64,000 bases of DNA from Lotus japonicus (taxonomy: Eukaryota > Streptophyta > Magnoliopsida > Fabales > Fabaceae), in the NCBI RefSeq assembly GCF_012489685.1, contig NC_080042.1:42026066-42090065 (forward strand), written 5' to 3'. The stretch's first letter is position 1. Each line of letters opens with the position of its first letter. The notes under the pieces are model-generated. The model made no database searches. It saw nothing but the letters and a program-made list of their open reading frames with translations, and was not told the DNA's origin. The translations under genes and the position numbers were made by a program. Shown piece by piece: positions 1 through 10,300 of the stretch.

Positions 1-828
1 AGTTCGGGCCTTGTTCTGTTTTAATGGATCGTGACCTTCTCAGAAATTATTTGGGATTATGGGTTCCTTGAAACTTGTAGGAAACGTTATAAGACTAAAA
101 GAAACCTATTTTCTCAAGAAAAATTCGTAAGACATTAATTAATCTCTAAAACCCTTGAACAATGATAACAACGTTAGATAAGAGCTTAGAGCTCGAATAT
201 TAGTTTTGAAGATATGAGAAGTGTCGTCGAGTCCAAGTTTCGAGGAAACTTACAAGTTTCTGAGTATGTTGATACTCTTTTTGCTCGATGAGCAGGTTAT
301 TGTTTGGCTATCTAAAGTTTAGCCGGAGACTATAAGTTTCCAAGTTCTTCGGTACCCTTTCGCTCGATGAGCAGTTTATTGATTGGCTATCTAAAGTTTA
401 GCCGAACCATGAGTTCCAAAGTACATTCTTTCTTCTCTTGATTAATTCATTTTGTCGCAGAATCGACATTTACCTTAGGGTATTCTTTTAGAGACATTAA
501 GTTATTTAGAACACGTGGCGACGTGTCGAGTGAGGTCAGAGACGTTGTTTGGCTAATCACTTGCATTCATGCACTCATTTTGAGGTTAATACACGGCGTG
601 ATACCGGACCTCGGTGGATTCCAAAATGGTCATAAGACCCGGATTTCCATATTTATGACACTACGGTGGTCCTTAGTAGAAGACGGAATGGCAGACCTAC
701 GGGTTCACTGCTGATCTGACTACTTTTGTGTGGTGTAAGAGACACGCGAGCAGGGAGGTACCCACCGTGGCTGGTGTTAGGGTCGTCTCGTTGATGTCCA
801 TCCTTCTTCCGGAATGCATCTTGTTAAC
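1..828 (+). repeat. Diverged long-LTR gypsy LTR fragment
   Basis: This stretch aligns by eye, with many substitutions, to about 4027-5010 of the gypsy LTR that follows it. Shared blocks include 'attcgggccttgtt', the hairpin GAGTAT-GTTG-ATACTC (262-277) and one copy (about 733-800) of the ~70-bp unit that is triplicated at 4771-4987. It is an older relative of the same LTR family and the target into which the younger element at 829 inserted. No protein is encoded. Its left end lies outside the window. Confidence 0.75.
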
Positions 829-1034
829 TGTAAGGCCCAAGTTTTTAAACTTATGCCAAGTAAATAGAATCCTATTCACGATTAGGGTTGATGTAATGTG
901 AAGGGAAACCTGAACGAAAGTTTACTAAATGAAATATATTTATGAAGGAGAAAGTTCAGGAAAAGTTCAAGGATTGCATTATGATCGATAAAAGTTATAG
1001 CACGAACGTTTTACGCTTAAACCTAGGTCAGAAA

Positions 1035-2240
1035 TGTAAGATCAAGTTTTGATCGAGTAGTACAACTCTATGTTTTGATGATTACAAGTTAACCTTTTGA
1101 TATGAACAATTGTGGTACTCTAACGTGTTTTTCTGAGTGTGCTATTTACAGGCTCTGACCTCAACTCAATCTCACACAAATCAGAAGCACTGTGTATAAA
1201 GAGTGACCCAAGCAACGCTTTCGCATTCACCATGTTCAGTATGAACAGTGGAAAAGCTTCAGAAGCTCTGAAGTTATACAAACTCTGATGTGGACTCAGT
1301 CACTAGAAGCTCTGAAGATCCAGAAGTTCTGATAACCAAGAAACACTGAAGGTTCAGATGTTCTGATGGTGTAGAAGACTCTGAAGTTGCAGAAGCTGAA
1401 TAGTGGAAACTCTGAAGTCCAGAAGCAAGAAACTCTGAAGGCCATGTTCTTCCGTCTGAGTTCAGAATCGGAAGATACAATGGTCAGAAGATCTGTGCTT
1501 TCCCTCTGACTCTGATCAACCGGCTTCACAAGTTCCAATATGAAGCATTCCCCTGATCAGAAGTCTCCTAGGTTTAAAGGTCGCGTCGCTATCCAAGTAC
1601 AAAAGTTGTTGTACCTTCCTGACGACCTACCTAACGTTCTCAGCCACAGCAGAAGCTGGATTTTCCAGAACTGCCCTCCAACGGTAGCATTTCCCATGCA
1701 TCGCTCAACCCTAATCCTTGGAGTATATAAAGAGGCTGAAGACTGAAAGAAACGGCTAGAAGCATTCACATACGCAAGACAATCTTAAATTCTTCTAAGT
1801 TTTCTTTCATCTGAAATTCATTGAGTTTACTATTAGCTTTTTAGAAGCAAATCTCTTGTAAACAATTCTTTGATAAACAGTTTGTTTAGTTCCTTTAGGA
1901 GATCAAGGTTGATCGGATCCTAGAGAAGACTAAGAGAGTGAATCTTAGTGTGAGCTAAGTCAGTGTAATTGTTAGTCACTTGTAGGTTTCAAGTGCAGTT
2001 GTAACTCTTACCTGATTAGTGGATTGCCTTCATTCTAAGAAGGAAGAAATCACCTTAACGGGTGGACTGGAGTAGCTTGAGTGATTTATCAAGTGAACCA
2101 GGATAAAATCCTTGTGTGCTTTTCTATCTCTTATCTTTGGCACTTAAGTTCTCGAAAGATTGGTCAAAATCTTTAAGGTGGAAGTTTTATACTGAAAACG
2201 TTATTCAAACCCCCCCTTTCTACCGTTTTTCATACCTTCA
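1035..2240 (+). mobile_element. Solo LTR of a SIRE-like copia element
   Basis: A 1,206-bp LTR (TGTAAGATCAAG ... ACCTTCA) is inserted in the gypsy 5' LTR. A perfect 5-bp target duplication AGAAA flanks it (1030-1034 and 2241-2245), and the 3' LTR shows the empty site at about 7519-7535. It matches the LTRs at 17030-18226 and 33652-34861. There is no internal region, so it is a solo LTR left by LTR-LTR recombination. Its upstream half is crowded with degenerate CTGAAG/CAGAAG words. Confidence 0.95.
1724..1731 (+). promoter_or_regulatory. TATA box of the solo copia LTR
   Basis: TATATAAA lies in 'ggagtatataaagaggctg', at the same place as in the other copia LTRs of the window (17717, 18625, 32982, 34341). 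Transcription of an intact element would start about 30 bp downstream. Confidence 0.7.
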
Positions 2241-2743
2241 AGAAACCCTAGTATATAGCTAATTTTCACTTTTAGGCACGATGGCAGTTAATTCCAAAAA
2301 TCTTCAGAGAAATGTTAGAACTTCTCTTTTTCCATATATCACAATCGTTTCGAGGCGAAACTCTAGGATCTACGAACGTCCGATTCCAATCATCGGAAGT
2401 TTGCCGAAACCGAATTCCTGGTATTTCAAAACCCTAGAATTTCTCGACAATGAAGACTTTATCTATTCTGAGCTTCAAATGAATATTCTACACGCGTACA
2501 CCCATTTCTCTTGATGATTTCAATCTTTCTTCCGAAGGAAGTTTTCTACTCCGACAATCGATGCAAAAAGCAACTTATCGGGTAAAATAGTTTTATACCG
2601 ACTATGCATTAGTTGCCAAAAATACAAGGAGACCTCTTTATAGTTTTGGAATTCTTTTGCCAAAACATATCTATTAATTCACGGAGAATGACGCCGGAAA
2701 AATCAGATTCGCGAAACTTTCATTTTCCCGCGAATTTCCAACC

Positions 2744-2753
2744 TTTATATATA
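2744..2753 (+). promoter_or_regulatory. TATA box of the gypsy 5' LTR
   Basis: TTTATATATA occurs in an otherwise undistinguished AT-rich stretch and is repeated at about 8028-8036 in the 3' LTR. It precedes a pyrimidine-rich leader and lies upstream of the candidate splice donor at 3648, as expected for the U3/R boundary. The assignment is inference from position and motif. Confidence 0.55.
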
Positions 2754-4294
2754 GCAAAGAAAGGAAGAAAAACTCAAATTTTCCTCCATTTTCTTCATCA
2801 AGGCCGCGAGTTCTACAAGGGAGGGAGAAGAGAAGATTTTCTTCATCGTTTGCTTGATCGTCGATCAATCAGTTGCTACTTCAAGGCTTCGAGGTATAGT
2901 CGCTAATCCTTACCTCTGATCGCTTTTTCCATAGCTTTTCTTTAGAGTTTTCTGAGCGGATAGTTTATGGGTTTTTGCAAAACTATCCTGAATCTTTCAT
3001 TTCTGATTCTAAACCTCTTCCTTATGCGCCCAAGATCACTTCTGCCGGGTTAGATTTTCCGTTATGTCGCCGGAATTCCGCCGGAATCAATTTGAGCCTA
3101 AAATACCCATTTTTGGAGTTTTTGGTGTAAAGCTTCAACCTTTAGGATGAAGACTATCGCCTTAGCTTAGTGCTAGTAGGATTAGTTGTCATAAACGTCG
3201 TTGGTGACGTCCCTGCAAAATTTTATTTTTGGGATTTCAGTTTTGAAAAATCCTAAGTTAAAAATCATGACCAAAATACCCCTGCGACAGTTTTTGATCC
3301 GATAATTTTTCCGAGTTCAGAATACCCTTAGTTACGGCTTATGAAAGCATAGGAACCAAGTTTGATCGAAGAAAAATCGAGCCCCATAATTACCAAAAGT
3401 GGCCGTGAGCTATTAAAGGGGGAGGAGGAAATTTCCTTTTCCGAAAACTTGTCTTTTCGCGCTAGATTATCGTACCTTAGAGTATAGATTACTTCGAGTA
3501 ACCTTAGTAAGTATCGATAGCTTAGTTTTCGATAGATTCTGATAGTATTTCTGTGGTTTTGCTCTAAAGGTGATTTTGAGGAATTCCCAGAGGAGCAAGC
3601 CTTTGATTGTGAACAAGTGTTAGGAGATCGTCCTGGAGAATCTACAGGTGAGGGCTACTCACTGAATCTCTAGTTAATGCTTAGGGTCGATGCTTTCGAC
3701 ATTGTTTACTGTTTATGCAATTGTTTGTGCTTGATTGGAAAAACGTTTTCTGAGGCTTCGGCTGACAATGTAGATGATGCATCTACTGAATGCTTTTGAG
3801 ATTGAATCTTCATGCTAAGTGCTAATTGGGTAATTTAGGATGTGTGGTGCATGCCTTATATGCTAAGTGCTATGTGGTTATTGTTTAATATATTGATATA
3901 TGACATGTTGATTGGTTGTGCTGAGTTATTTATACTTATGCAATGAGATCTGAGATTCTGAATGGTGAGAATAGCGGGCAGGTCATGCCGATTTTATTTT
4001 GAGAGTTTTGAGAAAGTTTGATAGGACGAATGAGATTCGGGCCTTGTTATGATGTTTGTGGATCGAGACATTCTCTGGAGTCATTTGGGGATTAGGAGAT
4101 CCCGAGAACTTATAGGATTTGCGATAAGACTAAAAAGGATATTATTTTGAAAAGAAAACTCATAAGGCATTAAACAACCTCTAAATCTTTAAATAAAGAT
4201 AATAAACTCGAAAGGAAGCTTTGGATGCAAATCTTAGTTTTTGGAAAACGAGAAGTGTCGTCGGATCCAAGTGTTGAGAAAGTTGAGAAGTGTT

Positions 4295-4455
4295 GAGTAT
4301 GTTGATACTCTTGTGCTGTTGGAGCAGCTATGTGTTGTTGGGCTATCCTGGGGATAAGTCCGGGAAACCGTTAGTTTCCGAGAGTGTGATACTCTGTGCT
4401 CGTTGAGCAGTTGTGACCATCGGATTGAGATGAGTCGGATGATTTGGAGATCATC
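4295..4455 (+). other. Array of short perfect hairpins in gypsy LTR
   Basis: At least four perfect stem-loops follow each other: GAGTAT-gttg-ATACTC (4295-4310), GAGT-gtgat-ACTC (4382-4394), TGCTC-gtt-GAGCA (4397-4409) and GATGAT-ttggag-ATCATC (about 4438-4455). A weaker TGCT...AGCA stem lies at 4314-4326. The diverged fragment at 262-403 keeps the first hairpin and has its own GCTC-gat-GAGC and GGCTA...TAGCC hairpins, each twice. The region probably folds in the RNA leader; its function is unknown. Confidence 0.6.
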
Positions 4456-4770
4456 GTGGGTTATGTGCTGTTGTGAAGAATGTGTCTTTTGTCGCAGAAT
4501 CGACTTTACCTTAGGGTAAGCTTTTAGAGACTTTAATTTACCTAGAACACGTGGCGACGTGTCGAGTGAGATTCGGAGACGTTGTTTGACTAATCATCCT
4601 GCATTCATGCAACATTAATGAGGTATTAACACAGGACGTACTCTGGACCTCGTCGGATTCCAAAATGGTCATAAGACCCGGATTTCCGTGTAAGAGCGTC
4701 TGTAGACGTCTCTTGTAGCAGACCGAAATGGCAGACCTACGGGTTACGGCTGATCTGGCTACCTTGGTTT

Positions 4771-4987
4771 GGTGTAAGAGACACGCGGGCAGAATGGTCC
4801 CACCGTTGCTGGTGCTAGGATTGATCCGTTTGATGTCCATCCCAGAGGCACACGAGCAGAAATGGTCCCACCGTTGCTGGTGCTAGGATTGACTCGTTGA
4901 TGTCCATACCTATGTTTGGTGTAAGAGGCACGCGGGCAGAATGGTCCCACCGTTGCTGGTGCTAGGATTGATCCGTTTGATGTCCAT
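4771..4987 (+). repeat. Three ~64-71-bp tandem units in gypsy LTR
   Basis: Units begin at about 4771, 4844 and 4917, each with a 'gcagaatggtccc' block and ending 'gatgtccat'. The older fragment at 1-828 has a single unit, so the triplication is younger. The 3' LTR carries the same three units (about 10053-10270). Units contain small self-complementary words (CACC-gttgct-GGTG, GGAT-tg-ATCC). Just downstream, GGTTAAC-tgg-GTTAACC (5008-5024) is a perfect 7-bp stem. Confidence 0.8.
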
Positions 4988-5942
4988 CCGTTTCCGGAAT
5001 GCATTTGGTTAACTGGGTTAACCGCCATATCATCTCATGCAACATGCATTCTGACTTAGTTGATGAGTGTGTTTGATACTTGTTAGTTCTACTTGATGCA
5101 TGTTAACTGTGATTTACAGTCGTTATATTCTTTGTGGAATAATGCAACCCTAGGATGTTATCCCTAGTTATAAGCCTAAGTGGCTAATCTTTTATCGGTA
5201 TCTATTGGTGGTATTATTTATATAATTCTTTGGAGTTGACCCTCGCGTCTTCTGTGTGTGCTTTGGCGAACAAACGCCCTTTGTCAGATGTCTTCGGCGG
5301 GCTGATTCATGATGGTTCATCCTTCGGGAGGAACTAGGGTTGAGATGCGGGAACTGGAGCGTATCGCGGTAGCGAGAGGAGGACGGATGGTGTACATAGA
5401 CTAGGTCGTTCTGAATTTCAAATTCGGACGACGATCACGCTAGCATGTAGGAATGAGTGTTAGTGTGAGCTCCTCGAGATGGGATTAGTGTAGGAGTAGA
5501 GTCTTAGCTCTGAACATCATTTGTTTCTTTGGGGACAGGGTAGTTTCCCACCTATAGCTTTTTGGTGTGGTTTCCTTACGGGGATCACAGAGAGTTGGTT
5601 GGACTTAGGAGGTCTTATTTTCAGGCCATTGGGTCAGCTGATTCTCAGTTTTGAGGGATAGTGTTGCGGGTACTTCACCTTTTCATTTGGTTTGTATATA
5701 TTGCCTACGGGCGTTACACTCTCTTACCCATCACTGGAGGTTTACTCGTGACGTGGCTAGCTATTTACAGCGGGGGCCGTCATATATATTGCATATTAGC
5801 TTTATTGCTTTTCGCATTTGGGTTTTATCTAATTCAGTCTTGTCTTAGTTATTATCGAAAGAAAAAAAAATATTCACGTTTTTCCGCATTAAGTTTATTT
5901 TGGTTACTAAAGTGACGCCACCGAGATCGGGGTGTTACATTG

Positions 5943-5954
5943 TGGTATCAGAGC
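5943..5954 (+). other. Primer-binding site (tRNA-iMet type)
   Basis: TGGTATCAGAGC is complementary to the 3' end of plant initiator methionine tRNA and lies 3 bp after the LTR end GGGGTGTTACA. This is the minus-strand cDNA priming site and fixes the 5' LTR boundary. Confidence 0.9.
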
Positions 5955-6152
5955 ACGGTCGAGTCTTTCGGGAGTTGTTGGGGAATAGGTCTTCTGTGCT
6001 AGGTTGTGTGACTCTGCAAAGAGTGAAAATTGATTGTCTGCAAGCAATTTTTCGCTTAAAAATTGATTGAAGTTATTGCTTACTCATATTGTATAGTTAT
6101 ACTAGATGTTATCTTATGATGAGTACTAACTGTTTGCTTAACTTAACAGAAC

Positions 6153-7211
6153 ATGGTGAACACTAACCAGCTAGCTGAGATGATGGCCACTATGGCCCAA
6201 GCTGTAACTTCACAAGCTAATGATAATGCGATGAGGCGTGCTGCTGAGGAAGCACGTGAACAGCATCAACGTCAGAGAGAGATAACTCTGGACCAGAACA
6301 AAGGCCTGAATGACTTCAGGAGGCAAAACCCACCCAAGTTCTCTGGTGGTACTGACCCAGATAAAGCGGATCTCTGGATCCAGGAAATCGAGAAAATTTT
6401 CGGCGTATTGCAGACTGTTGAAGGTGCCAAGGTGGGCATGGCAACTTACCTGCTGTTGGGGGATGCTGAGTACTGGTGGAGAGGCACCAGGGGGATCATG
6501 GAAGCCAACCATGAAGAGATTAACTAGAACTCGTTCCGGACCGCATTCTTGGAAAAGTATTTTCCAACAAGTGCTCGGGATGAGAGGGAGGCACAGTTTC
6601 TGACACTCCGTCAGGGAGGTATGTCGGTACCAGAATTTGCTTCCAAGCTGGAATCTTTGGCGAAGCATTTTCAATTCTTTCATGACCATGTGAATGAGCG
6701 CTACATGTGCAAGCGCTTTGTGAATGGACTGAGGCCTGATATTGAGGACTCAGTGAGGCCATTAGGAATCATGCGTTTTCAGTCGTTGGTGGAGAAAGCC
6801 ACGGAAGTGGAGCTGATGAAGAATAGGAGGTTGAACCGTGTTGGAACTGGAGGGCCGATGAGGTCGGGCTCTCAAAATTTTCAAAGCCAAGGAAAATTTC
6901 AGAGCAGGAGGCCATATCAACGTCCTGCTGGAGAAGGGTTTACTGCAGGATCTTACAGACCCATGACGGGTACTGCTGGTGGTTCTGGAGATCGGACTTT
7001 GAACAGGGAGATGACCTGTTTCAGATGTGGGAAGCCGGGGCACTATGTTAATGCTTGTCCCGACACAAGGCCCAAATGCTTTAATTGTAACAGAATGGGG
7101 CATAATGCCGGTCAGTGCAGAGCACCCAAGACGGAGCCAACCCTGAACACTGCTCGTGGAAAGCGTCCTGCTACTAAGGCAGAGTGCTTTAGTGAAAGTT
7201 ATTTGGAATGA
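6153..7211 (+). pseudogene. gag: Gag of TR-GAG element, split by one in-frame stop
   Basis: The frame opens at ATG 6153, three bases after a strong acceptor-like AG, and runs to a stop at 7209-7211. It encodes a Ty3/gypsy-type Gag: an N-terminal helical stretch, a capsid-like region (PPKFSG, AEYWWRG, LRQGGMSVPEFASKLE) and two C-terminal zinc knuckles of the form CX2CX4HX4C (CFRCGKPGHYVNAC and CFNCNRMGHNAGQC). Gag packages the RNA and forms the particle. One TAG at 6525-6527 interrupts the frame, and the same frame continues downstream to both knuckles. The stop may be a recent mutation, an assembly error or a suppressed codon. The related Gag at 45966 and 53784 is recognisably similar through the capsid part. 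After the second knuckle there is only ~50 residues of low-complexity tail, where a protease would begin in autonomous relatives. Confidence 0.85.
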
Positions 7212-7283
7212 AGACACGGACGGTGCTATATGAGAGTTAGAGGAAAAGACTAAGGAATAATATTCGGAGTTTTGCTAACCCTT

Positions 7284-7322
7284 AAGTTTCGAGGTCGAAA
7301 CTTTCTTTTTGGAGGGTAGTAA
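7284..7322 (+). other. Palindrome and polypurine tract before 3' LTR
   Basis: A perfect 9-bp inverted repeat, AAGTTTCGA-GG-TCGAAACTT (7284-7303), is followed by CTTTTTGGAGGGTAGTA, the plus-strand primer, and then the 3' LTR. The same arrangement closes the autonomous gypsy copies (50455-50490), so the end of the internal region was kept while pol was lost. Confidence 0.7.
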
Positions 7323-10300
7323 TGTATGGCCCAAGTTTTTAAACTTATGCCAAGTAAATAGAATCCTATTCACGATTAGGGTTGATGTAATGTGAAGGGA
7401 AACCTGAACGAAAGTTTATTAAATGAAATATATTTATGAAGGAGAAAGTTCAGGAAAAGTTCAAGGACTGCATTATGATCGATAAAAGTTATAGCACGAA
7501 CGTTTTACGCTTAAACCTAGGTCAGAAACCCTAGTATATAGCTAATTTTCACTTTTAGGCACGATGGCAGTTAATTCCAAAAATCTTCAGAGAAATGTTA
7601 GAACTTCTCTTTTTCCATATATCACAATCGTTTCGAGGCGAAACTCTAGGATCTACGAACGTCCGATTCCAATCATCGGAAGTTTGCCGAAACCGAATTC
7701 CTGGTATTTCAAAACCCTAGAATTTCTCGACAATGAAGACTTTATCTATTCAGAGCTTCAAATGAATATTCTACACGCGTACACCCATTTCTCTTGATGA
7801 TTTCAATCTTTCTTCCAAAGGAAGTTTTCTATTCCGACATTCGATGCAAAAAGCAACTTATCGGGTAAAATAGTTTTATACCGACTATGCATTAGTTGCC
7901 AAAAATACAAGGAGACCTCTTTATAGTTTTGGAATTCTTTTGCCAAAACATATCTATTAATTCACGGAGAATGACGCCGGAAAAATCAGATTCGCGAAAC
8001 TTTCATTTTCCCGCGAATTTCCAACCTTTATATATAGCAAAGAAAGGAAGAAAAACTCAAATTTTCCTCCATTTTCTTCATCAAGGCCGCGAGTTCTACA
8101 AGGGAGGGAGAAGAGAAGATTTTCTTCATCGTTTGCTTGATCGTCGATCAATCAGTTGCTACTTCAAGGCTTCGAGGTATAGTCGCTAATCCTTACCTCT
8201 GATCGCTTTTTCCATAGCTTTTCTGTAGAGTTTTCTGAGCGGATAGTTTATGGGTTTTTGCAAAACTATCCTGAATCTTTCATTTCTGATTCTAAACCTC
8301 TTCCTTATGCGCCCAAGATCACTTCTGCCGGGTTAGATTTTCCGTTATGTCGCCGGAATTCCGCCGGAATCAATTTGAGCCTAAAATACCCATTTTTGGA
8401 GTTTTTGGTGTAAAGCTTCAACCTTTAGGATGAAGACTATCGCCTTAGCTTAGTGCTAGTAGGATTAGTTGTCATAAACGTCGTTGGTGACGTCCCTGCA
8501 AAATTTTATTTTTGGGATTTCAGTTTTGAAAAATCCTAAGTTAAAAATCATGACCAAAATACCCCTGCGACAGTTTTTGATCCGATAATTTTTCCGAGTT
8601 CAGAATACCCTTAGTTACGGCTTATGAAAGCATAGGAACCAAGTTTGATCGAAGAAAAATCGAGCCCCATAATTACCAAAAGTGGCCGTGAGCTATTAAA
8701 GGGGGAGGAGGAAATTTCCTTTTCCGAAAACTTGTCTTTTCGCGCTAGATTATCGTACCTTAGAGTATAGATTACTTCGAGTAACCTTAGTAAGTATCGA
8801 TAGCTTAGTTTTCGATAGATTCTGATAGTATTTCTGTGGTTTTGCTCTAAAGGTGATTTTGAGGAATTCCCAGAGGAGCAAGCCTTTGATTGTGAACAAG
8901 TGTTAGGAGATCGTCCTGGAGAATCTACAGGTGAGGGCTACTCACTGAATCTCTAGTTAATGCTTAGGGTCGATGCTTTCGACATTGTTTACTGTTTATG
9001 CAATTGTTTGTGCTTGATTGGAAAAACGTTTTCTGAGGCTTCGGCTGACAATGTAGATGATGCATCTACTGAATGCTTTTGAGATTGAATCTTCATGCTA
9101 AGTGCTAATTGGGTAATTTAGGATGTGTGGTGCATGCCTTATATGCTAAGTGCTATGTGGTTATTGTTTAATATATTGATATATGACATGTTGATTGGTT
9201 GTGCTGAGTTATTTATACTTATGCAATGAGATCTGAGATTCTGAATGGTGAGAATAGCGGGCAGGTCATGCCGATTTTATTTTGAGAGTTTTGAGAAAGT
9301 TTGATAGGACGAATGAGATTCGGGCCTTGTTATGATGTTTGTGGATCGAGACATTCTCTGGAGTCATTTGGGGATTAGGAGATCCCGAGAACTTATAGGA
9401 TTTGCGATAAGACTAAAAAGGATATTATTTTGAAAAGAAAACTCATAAGGCATTAAACAACCTCTAAATCTTTAAATAAAGATAATAAACTCGAAAGGAA
9501 GCTTTGGATGCAAATCTTAGTTTTTGGAAAACGAGAAGTGTCGTCGGATCCAAGTGTTGAGAAAGTTGAGAAGTGTTGAGTATGTTGATACTCTTGTGCT
9601 GTTGGAGCAGCTATGTGTTGTTGGGCTATCCTGGGGATAAGTCCGGGAAACCGTTAGTTTCCGAGAGTGTGATACTCTGTGCTCGTTGAGCAGTTGTGAC
9701 CATCGGATTGAGATGAGTCGGATGATTTGGAGATCATCGTGGGTTATGTGCTGTTGTGAAGAATGTGTCTTTTGTCGCAGAATCGACTTTACCTTAGGGT
9801 AAGCTTTTAGAGACTTTAATTTACCTAGAACACGTGGCGACGTGTCGAGTGAGATTCGGAGACGTTGTTTGACTAATCATCCTGCATTCATGCAACATTA
9901 ATGAGGTATTAACACAGGACGTACTCTGGACCTCGTCGGATTCCAAAATGGTCATAAGACCCGGATTTCCGTGTAAGAGCGTCTGTAGACGTCTCTTGTA
10001 GCAGACCGAAATGGCAGACCTACGGGTTACGGCTGATCTGGCTACCTTGGTTTGGTGTAAGAGACACGCGGGCAGAATGGTCCCACCGTTGCTGGTGCTA
10101 GGATTGATCCGTTTGATGTCCATCCCAGAGGCACACGAGCAGAAATGGTCCCACCGTTGCTGGTGCTAGGATTGACTCGTTGATGTCCATACCTATGTTT
10201 GGTGTAAGAGGCACGCGGGCAGAATGGTCCCACCGTTGCTGGTGCTAGGATTGATCCGTTTGATGTCCATCCGTTTCCGGAATGCATTTGGTTAACTGGG

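Larger units (their letters stand above)
829..5939 (+). repeat. 5' LTR of the Gag-only gypsy element
   Basis: It begins TGTAAGGCCC and ends GGGGTGTTACA immediately before the primer-binding site. The span is 5,111 bp, of which 1,211 bp are a nested copia solo LTR plus one target duplication, leaving 3,900 bp. It contains a TATA box near 2744, a candidate splice donor at 3648, an array of hairpins at 4295-4455 and a triplicated unit at 4771-4987. Short open frames inside it, including a hydrophobic one near 5661-5915, are not frame-conserved in the 3' LTR and are not called as genes. Confidence 0.9.
3648..6149 (+). other. Putative leader intron spanning LTR end and PBS
   Basis: A donor-like ACAG|GTGAGG starts at 3648 inside the 5' LTR. 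Just before gag there is a perfect branch-point-like TACTAAC (6124-6130), a short pyrimidine-containing stretch and an acceptor AACAG ending at 6149, three bases before the gag ATG. Removing this segment would give a gag mRNA without the LTR 3' part, the PBS and the long leader, while unspliced RNA would serve as genome. No RNA evidence is available. An alternative donor (GAG|GTATAG) lies near 2891. Confidence 0.4.

Noticed and set aside
1540..1746. 68-codon ORF in the copia LTR, also at 17533-17739
   Set aside because: It is conserved only because the LTRs are copies; it is not open in the equivalent part of C's LTR and overlaps the TATA box.
5661..5915. Hydrophobic ORF near the end of the gypsy LTR that looks like a small membrane protein
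   Set aside because: One-base indels change its frame and start in the 3' LTR, and it lies in the transcribed LTR end; no independent support.
5943..5954. tRNA gene
   Set aside because: Only the 12-base primer-binding complement of initiator-Met tRNA is present, with no cloverleaf around it.
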